DNA from: Bacteroidaceae bacterium
Lineage (GTDB): Bacteria > Bacteroidota > Bacteroidia > Bacteroidales > Bacteroidaceae
Assembly (NCBI GenBank): GCA_017547205.1
Contig: JAFYQH010000075.1
Span: forward strand, 1 to 36,614
Direction: 5' to 3'
DNA: 36,614 nt
Of the stretch, positions 15,287-24,485 are shown piece by piece (within the stretch, counting starts at the first letter, position 1; the number at the start of each line of letters is the position of its first letter). The position numbers and the translations under genes are program-made. The notes beneath the pieces are model-generated. The model had not been told where the DNA came from and ran no database searches. It saw only the letters and a list, made by a program, of their open reading frames with translations.

Positions 15287-17062
15287 ATGGGAAGAGAAAT
15301 TAAATTCAGTCTGGTCTATCGCGACATGTACCAGTCTTCAGGCAAATTCCAGCCACTCGCAGAACAACTCGAGAGGATAGCCCCAACAATAATTGAAATG
15401 GGCTGCTTTGCACGCGTTGAGACAAACGGAGGTGCGTTCGAACAGGTAAACCTGATGGCAGGAGAAAATCCAAACCAAGCAGTAAGGCGTTTTACAAAGG
15501 CATTCAATGAGGCCGGAATACAGACACACATGCTTGACAGGGCGTTAAACGCATTGAGAATGTTCCCAGTGCCGGCAGATGTGAGAAGACTTATGTACAA
15601 GGTAAAGAAAGCCCAGGGTGTAGACATCACACGTATCTTCTGCGGACTTAACGACACGCGCAACATAATACCTTCTATAAAATATGCGCTTGAAGCCGGG
15701 ATGATACCACAGGCAACCCTCTGTATCACATCCTCACCCATACACACAGTAGAGTACTACAGCAACATCGCAGACGAACTCATCGCTGCTGGAGCTACCG
15801 AGATATGCCTCAAGGACATGGCAGGAATAGGACGCCCCGACTTTCTCGGACGCCTCACGAAGAGCATAAAGGAGAAGCATCCCGAAATAATAATCCAATA
15901 CCATGGCCATAGTGGTCCGGGACTATCAATGGCATCCATTCTCGAGGTGTGCAAGAACGGTTGCGACATAATAGACACAGCCATCGAGCCATTGTCATGG
16001 GGAAAGGTACATCCGGATATCATAAGTGTTCAAGCAATGCTTAAGGATGCAGGGTTCAATGTCCCGGAAATCAACATGAACGCATATATGAAAGCGCGAA
16101 GCCTTACTCAAGAGTTCATTGATGATTGGCTTGGTATTTTCATGGACAAGAACAACAAGCTCATGAGCTCATTACTGCTTACCAGCGGACTCCCAGGCGG
16201 AATGATGGGTTCAATGATGTCCGATCTTGCAGGTGTACACAAAGGCATAAACGGAATACTCCAGAGCAAAGGAAAACCGACATACACCCTTGATGAGCTT
16301 ATGGTAGAACTTTTCAATGAAGTAGCATATGTATGGCCGCGCGTAGGCTATCCCCCACTGGTTACTCCGTTCAGCCAATATGTTAAGAACATAGCACTCA
16401 TGAATCTGCTTTCACGTGCACAGGATGAGCCACGCTTCAGCCGCATGGACGAGAGCATGTGGGGCATGATTCTTGGCAAGAGCGGACGTCTGCCGGGCGA
16501 TGTAGCACCCGAAATAAAGGAACTTGCCAAGGAAAAGGGATACGAATTTACCACTGCTGACCCGCAAAGTTTCTACCCCGACGCTCTGGAAGGGTTCCGC
16601 AAGGAGATGCAGGACCTTGGATGGGATACCGGCCAGGACGATGAAGAGTTATGGGAATTTGCAATGCATGAGCGCCAATACCGCGACTACAAGAGTGGTG
16701 TTGCCAAAGAGCGTTTCCTTGCAGACATAGAAAAAGCCAAAGATGCCGAAATGGCAAGCAAAGGCGTGAGCCTTGAAGAAATAAAGGCTATAAAGCATGC
16801 AAAAGCAGACCCGATTATCGCACCCGAAAAAGGGCAGATTGTTTGGGAGGTTGCTGTAGAAGGCGAATCAATGCCACCGGCAATAGGGAGCCATGTCAAT
16901 GCCGACGAGGTGTTCTGCACCATAATCACACCATGGGGACAACTGCAACCCGTTGCCACAGGCCTCGGAGGGCGTGTAATTGAAATATGCGCAAAGCAGG
17001 GTGACAGAGTAAATCGCGGAGAGGTTATAGCATACGTTCAACGCGACGAACTCTTTAATTGA
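15287..17062 (+). CDS. Oxaloacetate decarboxylase / pyruvate carboxylase subunit B-like carboxyltransferase without biotinyl lysine
   Basis: 591 residues. The N-terminal TIM-barrel carboxyltransferase domain keeps its metal and catalytic residues: R12-D13 with Q16-S17, the carbamylatable lysine K176 in EICLKDMAGIG, and the H206-G-H208 pair in QYHGHSGPG. A PYC_OADA-type middle domain follows (GGMMGSMMSDL, near 310-320). The C-terminal 85 residues have the fold pattern of a biotin carrier domain (IAPEKGQIVWEV ... GRVIEICAKQGDRVNRGEVIAYV). However, the hallmark A-M-K-M turn is replaced by I-T-P-W-G at about 547-551, so the biotinylated lysine is absent. It may act with a separate biotin carrier, or have changed function. 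It ends in a 44-bp palindromic terminator. Standing alone, it is not an oadAB operon. Confidence 0.8.
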   Translation: MGREIKFSLVYRDMYQSSGKFQPLAEQLERIAPTIIEMGCFARVETNGGAFEQVNLMAGENPNQAVRRFTKAFNEAGIQTHMLDRALNALRMFPVPADVRRLMYKVKKAQGVDITRIFCGLNDTRNIIPSIKYALEAGMIPQATLCITSSPIHTVEYYSNIADELIAAGATEICLKDMAGIGRPDFLGRLTKSIKEKHPEIIIQYHGHSGPGLSMASILEVCKNGCDIIDTAIEPLSWGKVHPDIISVQAMLKDAGFNVPEINMNAYMKARSLTQEFIDDWLGIFMDKNNKLMSSLLLTSGLPGGMMGSMMSDLAGVHKGINGILQSKGKPTYTLDELMVELFNEVAYVWPRVGYPPLVTPFSQYVKNIALMNLLSRAQDEPRFSRMDESMWGMILGKSGRLPGDVAPEIKELAKEKGYEFTTADPQSFYPDALEGFRKEMQDLGWDTGQDDEELWEFAMHERQYRDYKSGVAKERFLADIEKAKDAEMASKGVSLEEIKAIKHAKADPIIAPEKGQIVWEVAVEGESMPPAIGSHVNADEVFCTIITPWGQLQPVATGLGGRVIEICAKQGDRVNRGEVIAYVQRDELFN

Positions 17063-17076
17063 TAAACCAGCAAGTT

Positions 17077-17120
17077 ATACATCAGAGGCCGAGAGTTTAA
17101 ACTCTCGGCCTCTGATGTAT
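17077..17120. terminator. 44-bp perfect palindrome between convergent genes
   Basis: The halves 17077-17098 and 17099-17120 are exact complements (centre GAGAGTTTAAACTCTC), giving an extrusion-prone or hairpin structure with a minimal loop. It sits 15 bp past the plus-strand carboxyltransferase stop. It can serve as terminator for that gene and, lying beyond the tyrS stop on the other strand, possibly as a bidirectional terminator. Confidence 0.75.
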
Positions 17121-17257
17121 ATGCAGACGAAAACAATCCCATACAACAGAATCTGCAAAAAGCAGATTCAACATAAAAACAGCAGCACTGACTAGAAAAA
17201 AAAATGGCAACACAAGCATAAGACCCGTGTTGCCATACAGAAGCCAAACGAAACTGT

Positions 17258-18553
17258 TTACTTTGCTATTATCAGATAGTAGTTCTTCTTGCCCTTCTGA
17301 ACAAGGATATACTTGTCGTTGAGCAACTGATCTGCATTGATTATTTGGTCAAAAGCGGCAAGCTTCTCCTTATTTACAGAGACTCCACCACCCTGCACGA
17401 GTTTGCGCATCTCACCCTTTGACGGAAATATTGCAGCCATATCAGTTGCAAGATCTACAGCCTTAACACCCTGGGCCAATGCATCGCGTGACACCTCGAA
17501 CTGGGGAACACCGTCGAACACAGCAAGCAGAGTATCCTCATCAAGCGAACGCAAAGTTTCTGTAGACGCGTTTCCGAAGAGGATATTAGATGCCTCTACA
17601 GCCTTGTTGTACTCCTCATCACCATGAACAAGGACGGTCACCTCCATTGCAAGACGCTTCTGTAACAGACGCATATGCGGAGCCTGAGCATGTTCAGCCA
17701 CAAGAGCCTCAATTTCCTCACGGCAAATCGAGGTAAATATCTTTATGTACTTCTCGGCATCCTCGTCGCTTACGTTTAGCCAGAACTGATAGAAACGGTA
17801 AGGAGATGTATAACGTTTGTCAAGCCAGATGTTACCCTGCTCAGTCTTTCCGAACTTCTTGCCGTCGGCCTTTGTTATAAGCGGACATGTAAGAGCAAAC
17901 ACCTCGTTACCCGACATTTTACGTATCATTTCGGTACCAGTAGTGATGTTGCCCCATTGGTCAGCACCGCCGAGCTGCAGTTTACAGCCATGAGTCTCAT
18001 TCAGGTGCACATAGTCATATCCCTGAAGCAACTGATATGTAAACTCGGTGAACGACATACCGTCAGTACCGGCTTCTCCCGAGAGACGGCGTTTCACAGA
18101 ATCCTTTGACATCATGTAGTTCACGGTTATCATCTTGCCCACATTACGGATAAAGTCGAGGAAAGAGAACTCCTTCATCCAGTCGTAGTTGTTTACAAGT
18201 ATTGCTGCGTTAGGTGCATCACTCTCAAAATCAAGGAAGCGTGCAAGCTGCTTCTTGAGAGCCTCCTGATTGTGGCGCAGTTTCTCCTCATCGATGAGCA
18301 CACGCTCCTTTGACTTGCCCGAGGGGTCACCAATCATACCTGTAGCACCACCTATAAGTGCGATGGGCTTGTGTCCGCAAAGCTGGAAATGACGAAGCAT
18401 CATCACACCTACAAGGTGACCAATGTGCAACGAATCTGCAGTAGGGTCAATACCGAGATAAGCACTTGTCAACTCCTTCTGCAACTGTTCTTCTGTACCA
18501 GGGGTCATATCCTGTATCATGCCCCTCCATTTAAGTTCCTGTACGAAATTCAT
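17258..18553 (-). CDS. tyrS: Tyrosyl-tRNA synthetase
   Basis: 431 residues, class I synthetase that charges tRNA-Tyr. The HIGH motif is at 43-46 (SLHIGHLVG); the KMSKS-equivalent loop is KFGKTEQG near residue 231-238, the usual TyrS variation. The C-terminal S4 RNA-binding domain is seen in [20 protein letters not shown]. Length and start (ATG 18551-18553) are normal. It is the last gene of a likely operon tamL - MBL hydrolase - tyrS, 38 bp behind the hydrolase. Confidence 0.97.
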   Translation of the reverse strand: MNFVQELKWRGMIQDMTPGTEEQLQKELTSAYLGIDPTADSLHIGHLVGVMMLRHFQLCGHKPIALIGGATGMIGDPSGKSKERVLIDEEKLRHNQEALKKQLARFLDFESDAPNAAILVNNYDWMKEFSFLDFIRNVGKMITVNYMMSKDSVKRRLSGEAGTDGMSFTEFTYQLLQGYDYVHLNETHGCKLQLGGADQWGNITTGTEMIRKMSGNEVFALTCPLITKADGKKFGKTEQGNIWLDKRYTSPYRFYQFWLNVSDEDAEKYIKIFTSICREEIEALVAEHAQAPHMRLLQKRLAMEVTVLVHGDEEYNKAVEASNILFGNASTETLRSLDEDTLLAVFDGVPQFEVSRDALAQGVKAVDLATDMAAIFPSKGEMRKLVQGGGVSVNKEKLAAFDQIINADQLLNDKYILVQKGKKNYYLIIAK

Positions 18554-18591
18554 AATTCTATATTTTATATATTAGCATTCATTATAATGTT

Positions 18592-19395
18592 TCACAAACG
18601 ATAAAGCTGTGAAGGTGTCGTGCGCTTGAGTACATTAAGCTGCACATCCTTGCCGGCTATTATACCATATTCACTAAATTCCATTGTTACAGCCTTGTAG
18701 GCCAGTTCGGGATGATTATTCTCCTCACTCAAATGGCAAAGCCATATATACTTCAAGTGTTCATTGAAGTGCGAGGCCAGATATTTGGCTGTCACCTGAT
18801 TGCTAAGATGACCGTTGGGGCCCGACACACGCATCTTCAGGAATTCAGGATAGCGCCCCATAGCAAGCATCTGCTCCTCATAGTTCGACTCAATGACAAG
18901 ATAATTGGCACGGTCGACATATGACGAGACCGTCTCCGTAATTTCACCCAAATCGGTAGCTATGCAGAACTTCTTGTCACCGACCTCTATGAAATACCCG
19001 ACATTATCACTGCCGTCATGAGGGACTTCAAATGGGGTTATTTCAAAATCACGGAATATAATCTTCTCCTCTTTCTCGACATACCTTACATACATAGGGT
19101 CTATCGGTTTTGAAACACTATAGTTGTGCGTTATGCCTTTATGCACTTCTTTTGTAGCATAAACCGGTATGTTCGCCTTTGACGAAATTACCCCAAGCGA
19201 CTTTATATGGTCAGCGTGATCGTGCGTTACGAACATGGCACATATACTCTCGAAGGGAATACCCTCTTTCTTGAGCGCATTCCTTATGGTCTTTGACGGT
19301 ATTCCAGCATCTATGAGAATACCATAGTCACCCACCCCCAGGTAGTAACTGTTGCCGCAGCTTCCACTGCCGATACTCATGAAACGAATCTCCAT
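18592..19395 (-). CDS. Metallo-beta-lactamase-fold hydrolase (YycJ/WalJ-like)
   Basis: 267 residues from the ATG at 19393-19395 (MEIRFMSIGSGSCGNSYYL). The longer frame up to 19431 would run into the stop of tamL and lacks a family-like N-terminus. The metal motif H58-x-H60-x-D62-H63 (THDHADH) is intact, with further ligands in EVPHDGSDNVGY, IATDLGEI and ESNYEE. The S-G-S-x-G-N-S start is typical of the YycJ/WalJ group, cytoplasmic nucleases or phosphodiesterases thought to act in DNA repair. It follows tamL by 35 bp and precedes tyrS by 38 bp, so it is probably co-transcribed. Substrate not determined from sequence. Confidence 0.9.
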   Translation of the reverse strand: MEIRFMSIGSGSCGNSYYLGVGDYGILIDAGIPSKTIRNALKKEGIPFESICAMFVTHDHADHIKSLGVISSKANIPVYATKEVHKGITHNYSVSKPIDPMYVRYVEKEEKIIFRDFEITPFEVPHDGSDNVGYFIEVGDKKFCIATDLGEITETVSSYVDRANYLVIESNYEEQMLAMGRYPEFLKMRVSGPNGHLSNQVTAKYLASHFNEHLKYIWLCHLSEENNHPELAYKAVTMEFSEYGIIAGKDVQLNVLKRTTPSQLYRL

Positions 19396-19430
19396 TATAT
19401 ATATTATTTTTATCCAAACAAAAAACTGCA

Positions 19431-21737
19431 TCAGAACGGATAACCGATTGCAAAATGCAGAGCAAAGTCACGCCCGAAATCGGGACGTAGCAACGGGTAC
19501 TTGTCATCGCCCTCAAATGCCGGGTTCACAGCTTTCATGGCACCGTCAAGACGGAAAACGAACATATCAAGCTCAAGCCGCAGGCCAACGCCATAAGAAA
19601 ATGCGATTTCCCTGCAGAAAGTCGACACATCGAATTCACCGCCGGGCTGTTCGTCATACTTGCGCAATGTCCATATATTTCCCGCATCGACAAAAACAGC
19701 CGAGTGCAGTTTCCAGAAGAGCCGTGAGCGCAGTTCCAGATTAATATCAAGCTTGACATCACCAGTCTGGTTTATCAAGTCAATGTTCCTGCCGCTATTC
19801 CTGTATCGTCCGGGCCCCAGAGTCCTCACGCTCCAACCACGCATACCGTTTGCACCTCCAGCAAAATAGCGTTTCTCGAAAGGCAATATACGAGAGTTGC
19901 CATAAGGATACGCTACACCAACACCTGTGTGCACGAGTATAGTATTACGTTCATTAAACCTGTACCTTACGGTAAAGTCAAAATCACCTTTTACATATTG
20001 CGCATATGCAAGGTCCGAAACCACATACTGTCCCTCATCATTCATGGGACCTCCGAACAGAGAATTCATTCCGTAAAGGAGATTTCCCGAGCACTCGAGA
20101 TGCATCCTCAACGAATATGCATACGGATTGAACCTGTTGGACTTCTTGAGAGATGAGTTGTAAGTATATGTATACCCCAGTTTTGTTATGAGCAGATTCT
20201 CATAGTTATATTTGAGAATCGAGTTCCTGTTAGATATACTATCAAGATAATCCTTCTTGAAAGTATCCGATATCCATGGCACATATATGTAGTTAACATC
20301 AAGCAGTTCCAGTGTATTCATAGACTCAAGCTTGCTGCTCCATGAATAGCTCCATGTACCCGAAAGAATATGACGGTCAAATTCAGGACGCTTCTGAGAA
20401 TTGAACTTCAACGATAACATTGTCGAAGAGGAGTACGTTCTGTTCCTGACAGGTATTACCACAGCCGGAAGTCCTCCCATCAATCTCAGACTCGTTTCTG
20501 CTCCATACTCAAGATAATCACCGCCCGAATAGCCGCTTAGCCCCGAAACCGCCTCATATGCAGTAAACACGCGCAGGGAGAGCTGCTCCGAGCCCTTAAA
20601 CAGATTCTTGTCGGCAATAGTTACAGATGCTGCAACACCGAAATCACCCGCAGTGTTCGTTCCATCAAGTTCAAAGTCGACAGACATCCTCTTGTTACGC
20701 TCGAACATTATATAACAGTCCAGCACATCACTTCCAGGAACCTCCATCATCCTGACAGTCGTATATTTCAATGCCGACAAGTTCGCAAACGAATTGTATG
20801 TCCTGTCAACGTCGTACTGCGAATAGAGGCTGCCCGGCTTGACATGGGTACTTGCCATGAGCACCGACGGGCGCACGACCAAATCATCGTTGCTCAATAT
20901 CGAATAGTCGCCGACCTCAATAGTATCACATTTTGCCAACAGCGCATCGTCAAGACGCAGCCCCGCATCGGAAACATAATATATCCTCCCCACCCTGTAT
21001 ATTCTGTGAGGTTCCGGTTCTGCATCACGTTCCTTTATGAATTTGCCCAGCTTCATGGTAAGCCTCACCTTATTCGAATGGTGGGCTGTGTCAGCCACAT
21101 ATGTTATATACTCCTTTTGAAAACGGTAATATCCCCTATTTCTGAGCATCTCGGCAATCCTACGGCGCTCGAATTCCATATTGTCTACACTGAAAGGCAT
21201 GCCCGGACGCAACAAGGAAGATGCCGTATCGGCAAGAACGATGGCCCCCACAACCTCGTCCTTCATGTCGTAGTCAATACTTGCAATATAATACCTTTCA
21301 CGTTCGTGAAGATAGTATACAGCATCAGCACGTTTTCTTTTATCGTTCTTCAGACATTCGAAATCTACCGTCGCATGAAAGTAGCCATCGTTTACAAGCA
21401 TATCCCTTATGTTCTGCCTACTTTTTTCCGACATTGCGCTATCGAATATTACAGGAGCCTCTCCAAGCCTGCGCAACACTTTGTTCCTCCACTGCGCCGT
21501 ATCATGCCCCGACAATGAATATGTATATAAAGGCAACTTTACCAGATTGAACAATTTCGCATTCGGCATCTGTCGCACATAACCCTTGGCCTTTACAGCA
21601 TTTTCGTGATTAGTAGTGGATATAATCTTGACATCATTGAGCAAATATTCACCCTCGGGAACAAACTTGTTCACCGAGCATGACATCTGCAAAATAACGC
21701 AAATCAGAAGATATGTTATATTTCTCAACGACATCAA
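19431..21737 (-). CDS. tamL: TamL-type BamA/TamA-family outer-membrane lipoprotein
   Basis: 768 residues. The N-terminus MMSLRNITYLLICVILQMSC looks like a lipoprotein signal with Cys at 20, which is the hallmark of TamL, the Bacteroidota version of TamA. POTRA-like segments follow (SVDNMEFERRRIAEMLRNRGYY; YSQYDVDRTYNSFANLSALK). The C-terminal half is a 16-stranded Omp85 barrel with the lid-loop motif in GGANGMRGWSVRTLGPGRY and a terminal aromatic residue (AIGYPF). Omp85 proteins insert or move material across the outer membrane; TamL partners TamB, which is not in this window. A -7 box TATATTTG lies at 21762-21769 (minus strand). Two ATG codons in tandem leave the start uncertain by one residue. 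Confidence 0.88.
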   Translation of the reverse strand: MMSLRNITYLLICVILQMSCSVNKFVPEGEYLLNDVKIISTTNHENAVKAKGYVRQMPNAKLFNLVKLPLYTYSLSGHDTAQWRNKVLRRLGEAPVIFDSAMSEKSRQNIRDMLVNDGYFHATVDFECLKNDKRKRADAVYYLHERERYYIASIDYDMKDEVVGAIVLADTASSLLRPGMPFSVDNMEFERRRIAEMLRNRGYYRFQKEYITYVADTAHHSNKVRLTMKLGKFIKERDAEPEPHRIYRVGRIYYVSDAGLRLDDALLAKCDTIEVGDYSILSNDDLVVRPSVLMASTHVKPGSLYSQYDVDRTYNSFANLSALKYTTVRMMEVPGSDVLDCYIMFERNKRMSVDFELDGTNTAGDFGVAASVTIADKNLFKGSEQLSLRVFTAYEAVSGLSGYSGGDYLEYGAETSLRLMGGLPAVVIPVRNRTYSSSTMLSLKFNSQKRPEFDRHILSGTWSYSWSSKLESMNTLELLDVNYIYVPWISDTFKKDYLDSISNRNSILKYNYENLLITKLGYTYTYNSSLKKSNRFNPYAYSLRMHLECSGNLLYGMNSLFGGPMNDEGQYVVSDLAYAQYVKGDFDFTVRYRFNERNTILVHTGVGVAYPYGNSRILPFEKRYFAGGANGMRGWSVRTLGPGRYRNSGRNIDLINQTGDVKLDINLELRSRLFWKLHSAVFVDAGNIWTLRKYDEQPGGEFDVSTFCREIAFSYGVGLRLELDMFVFRLDGAMKAVNPAFEGDDKYPLLRPDFGRDFALHFAIGYPF

Positions 21738-21761
21738 TCATTCCACTTTTAAATATTCTTG

Positions 21762-21769
21762 CAAATATA
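21762..21769 (-). promoter_or_regulatory. -7 box upstream of tamL
   Basis: On the minus strand TATATTTG matches TAnnTTTG and lies about 25 bp before the tamL ATG. A possible TTGG at 21792-21795 is 22 nt upstream, slightly too far for a standard -33. Confidence 0.5.
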
Positions 21770-21945
21770 CGAACAAACGGGCAAAATAATGCCAAGCTAG
21801 CTTAGGTATTTCACAGCCACAGCGCGAAAAAAGCGTTGCTTGCAACAGCTGAACCTTTAGGTTTACAAAGGAGCGCCGCACTCTGCCCCAAAGTTTATGT
21901 TCTAGAATTATCTCAAATATAGCAAAAAAGTAAAAGATTTGAGGT

Positions 21946-21953
21946 AGATTTGC
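21946..21953 (+). promoter_or_regulatory. -7 box upstream of the rRNA/tRNA methyltransferase gene
   Basis: TAGATTTG matches TAnnTTTG. Transcription would begin near 21960, so the in-frame start at 21950 would be outside the mRNA and the ATG at 21983 is preferred. No clear -33 box. Confidence 0.5.
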
Positions 21954-21982
21954 ATCACTTTAACGAACCATGTTCCACTATT

Positions 21983-22759
21983 ATGTTAAGCAAGGCACTA
22001 CTAAAACTGATAACATCACTCGAACTACGGAAATTCCGCAAGGAAAGCGGGCTTTTTGTCGCAGAAGGAGGCAAGACCGTCATGGATATTATAACGGCGG
22101 GAATGTCTGTCGACAGAATTATTGCGACACATGAATGGCTGGCAACCAACACATTGCCGACCAACATACTAACAACAGAAGTTACAGAAGAAGAAATGAA
22201 GCGTGCAAGCTTCCTGCGTGCTCCCCAAGGGGTATTGGGCATATTCAGACAACCAAAGCACGACATAGACATCAAAGCCCCTCAAAAAAGGCTCTGCCTT
22301 GCTCTAGACAACGTGCAGGACCCTGGAAACCTTGGTACAATAATACGCATCGCCGACTGGTTCGGTATTGAAGAAATCTTCTGTTCAACCGGTTCGGCCG
22401 ATGTGTACAACCCCAAGACCATACAAGCCACAATGGGAGCTATTTCAAGAGTAAAGGTACACTACATCGACCTACCTGAATTCATCGCCTCACTTGGCAC
22501 GGACACACCTGTATACGGGACATTCCTTGACGGGGACGACATATACAGCAAGGAACTGACAGCCAACGGACTTGTCGTCATGGGCAACGAAGGCAACGGA
22601 ATAGGAGAAAAATGCGCATCGCTCATCAACAAACGCCTGCTTATACCCAACTACCCGGCAGGGCGAAACACATCGGAATCTCTCAATGTATCTACAGCAA
22701 CAGCAATCATCTGCAGCGAGTTCCGCCGCAGGAACAGGCAACAAACAACAGAACAATAG
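21983..22759 (+). CDS. SpoU/TrmH-family RNA 2'-O-methyltransferase
   Basis: 258 residues from MLSKALLKLI. The N-terminal substrate-binding domain has the usual K-F-R-K-E-S-G-L-F-V-A-E-G pattern. The SPOUT domain follows with its three motifs: LALDNVQDPGNLGTIIRIADW (about 106-126), VVMGNEGNGIGE (near 205), and a final NTSESLNVSTATAI (near 230). These bind S-adenosylmethionine in a trefoil knot; family members methylate a ribose in 23S rRNA or tRNA. The exact target nucleotide cannot be read from the sequence. It reads towards the lspA/DUF4296 operon, separated from the small ORF at 22808 by 48 bp. Confidence 0.93.
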   Translation: MLSKALLKLITSLELRKFRKESGLFVAEGGKTVMDIITAGMSVDRIIATHEWLATNTLPTNILTTEVTEEEMKRASFLRAPQGVLGIFRQPKHDIDIKAPQKRLCLALDNVQDPGNLGTIIRIADWFGIEEIFCSTGSADVYNPKTIQATMGAISRVKVHYIDLPEFIASLGTDTPVYGTFLDGDDIYSKELTANGLVVMGNEGNGIGEKCASLINKRLLIPNYPAGRNTSESLNVSTATAIICSEFRRRNRQQTTEQ

Positions 22760-22807
22760 AGAGCCTGCAAGAAAAGAGCTGAATTACACCAAGAACTTTC
22801 ACCAGAA

Positions 22808-23059
22808 TCAGTCAAGAAGAATCCAGGAGCCACTCATGTCCTGCACGCAGGCATACAAATCGTCACCCATACAGGCGGTGCTTAAACCGCATCCTGCCGG
22901 CAAACTGTCAAAAAGATGAATCTGCGGGACGAAAGTCATGGCATGATTCTCACACGTAAAAGATATGAACGAGACAACAACTCCTTCACAGGTCTCAACA
23001 ACCTGCTGATGCAGGATTTCTCCAGACGGGAGGAACAATTCCGCCGTAGCATACAGCAT
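22808..23059 (-). CDS. Small hypothetical protein coupled to the DUF4296 gene
   Basis: An 83-residue frame with ATG at 23057-23059, only 2 nt after the TGA of the DUF4296 gene (TGATTATG); a TTG start at 23065 is also possible. The close coupling, same strand and full use of the space before the convergent methyltransferase gene favour a real gene. The sequence has a beta-rich start (LYATAELFLPSGEILHQQVV) and several cysteines near the end (CGLSTACMGDDLYACVQDM). The start faintly resembles the first strands of amidohydrolase composite domains, but no catalytic part is present. No function is assigned. The alternative is that this is a chance frame in a 300-bp gap. Confidence 0.5.
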   Translation of the reverse strand: MLYATAELFLPSGEILHQQVVETCEGVVVSFISFTCENHAMTFVPQIHLFDSLPAGCGLSTACMGDDLYACVQDMSGSWILLD

Positions 23060-23061
23060 AA

Positions 23062-23880
23062 TCAATCCCTTTTTAAAGTTTTCCCAGGCTCATTCACGCG
23101 GAATCTTCTCAATGACAAACCCGAAACAACAACCTTTGACGCCAGCGTAGAGTCATCATCGGCATAATACACGAAGCCACTCATCGACTTCAGCTTGCTT
23201 GCCATGTTCCTTACAACCGAAAGCATATATTTACCATTGCCTGTAACATCCAGTCCTGCACCGGCATACGAGCCATCGGCATAATCGAGCACAACGTCAG
23301 CACGCAACCTTTGGCCGACAGAATCCGCACCCGCCGATATGAAACGCGCATGGAACGAAAACTGAATGCTGTCTCCTGGAAGGAAAGTGGTATCATCGGG
23401 AGTTTCAAACGAGAACATCACCCTATTGCAAAATGGTGTCGGCGAAAGAAGCCTTACTTTTGAGCTGGTCCAAAGTTCAGCCGTGTCCGAAGCAAGATAA
23501 GCCACCTCTATCGACACTCCCTCATCAAGCGTGCCACGCGCATTATCAAGAGAGAGCACCTCCTTGTCAAGTCTTTCTTCGAGCCTTGCATATATACGCT
23601 GTATATGCTTTGGGAACCTGTTGTACCACACCATTGAGGTATCAAACTGTTCCTTTGTGATTCCATGCTTTCTGAAAACATAATCATAGAACAACTTCTC
23701 TTTGTTTGTCGACGCCGAAAACTCCCCCGACATTGACTGCACAAGGTGATAGTCATAAAGGAAAGCCTCCATTCTTTCGGGTGAAAGCACGTTTTCCGGC
23801 CGTTTCACCTCACAAGCCACAAAAACAAGCAGAACAAAAAATACCAAAAACCTTATTGCCCTATACATTGTGACAACCAT
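23062..23880 (-). CDS. DUF4296 lipoprotein
   Basis: About 272 residues from ATG 23878-23880, overlapping the lspA stop in TGATG; another ATG four codons later also fits. A hydrophobic N-terminus ends LLVFVACEVKRP, a lipoprotein box with Cys near residue 23. The first 100 residues match the DUF4296 pattern (VLSPERMEAFLYDYHLVQSM ... KHGITKEQFDTSMVWYNRFP). The second half is beta-rich and looks like an envelope-exposed domain. DUF4296 lipoproteins commonly follow lspA in Bacteroidales; function unknown. Gene order suggests an envelope role with a supply of lipoprotein processing upstream. Confidence 0.85.
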   Translation of the reverse strand: MVVTMYRAIRFLVFFVLLVFVACEVKRPENVLSPERMEAFLYDYHLVQSMSGEFSASTNKEKLFYDYVFRKHGITKEQFDTSMVWYNRFPKHIQRIYARLEERLDKEVLSLDNARGTLDEGVSIEVAYLASDTAELWTSSKVRLLSPTPFCNRVMFSFETPDDTTFLPGDSIQFSFHARFISAGADSVGQRLRADVVLDYADGSYAGAGLDVTGNGKYMLSVVRNMASKLKSMSGFVYYADDDSTLASKVVVSGLSLRRFRVNEPGKTLKRD

Positions 23881-24479
23881 CAATTAACCACATATCTGCG
23901 ATAGAAAAGAATTATCGCAACCACACTGCAGCTTATACACGCATCGGCAAAATTGAATACAGGACCGAAGAAAATGTCACCGCCAATTAAAGGCATCCAT
24001 TCGGGCCATGTAAACAACGGAAAATAGAACATGTCCACCACTCGTCCCTCGAACAACGTGCCGTATCCTTCACCCCATGGCACGAACTGCGCAACCCGGC
24101 CGTAGCTGGACGAAAATATTTCACCATAGAAAAGACAATCTATTATATTGCCTAATGCACCGGCAAGTATCATCGCAACAGCAAAGATAAAACCGAAAGG
24201 ATACGTTCCTTTCCTTATAAGCCTGCATAATATATATATGAGGAAAAACACGGCAATGACACGGAAACACGTCAGAAAAAGTTTGTTGAACAATTCCATT
24301 CCGAATGCCATGCCGTTATTCTCCACAAAGTGTATCCTGAACCAATCCCCCAGCACCGGAAAGCCGTCACCAAGAGGCATGCTTGTCTTTACCACAATCT
24401 TTATCGACTGGTCAATAAGGATTGCAAGTATAACCGAGAACACCACTATCAGCGAACGACTCTTTACACTACCGGCCAT
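23880..24479 (-). CDS. lspA: Lipoprotein signal peptidase (signal peptidase II)
   Basis: 199 residues, an inner-membrane aspartyl protease that removes signal peptides from lipidated prolipoproteins. Four hydrophobic helices are visible. The conserved sites are VENNGMAFG (52-60), D114 in GNIIDCL, and D179 in FNFADACI, the catalytic pair. Between the two Asp residues there is a long periplasmic segment (about 120-170), characteristic of Bacteroidota LspA. It is tightly packed, 6 nt behind the DksA-like gene and overlapping DUF4296. Its presence fits the many lipoproteins in the window. Confidence 0.96.
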   Translation of the reverse strand: MAGSVKSRSLIVVFSVILAILIDQSIKIVVKTSMPLGDGFPVLGDWFRIHFVENNGMAFGMELFNKLFLTCFRVIAVFFLIYILCRLIRKGTYPFGFIFAVAMILAGALGNIIDCLFYGEIFSSSYGRVAQFVPWGEGYGTLFEGRVVDMFYFPLFTWPEWMPLIGGDIFFGPVFNFADACISCSVVAIILFYRRYVVN

Positions 24480-24485
24480 CGGAGA

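Noticed and set aside
22686-23167. Plus-strand frames of 77 and 83 codons after the methyltransferase gene
   Set aside because: They overlap the DUF4296 gene and the coupled small minus-strand ORF, and have no signal or family-like sequence.
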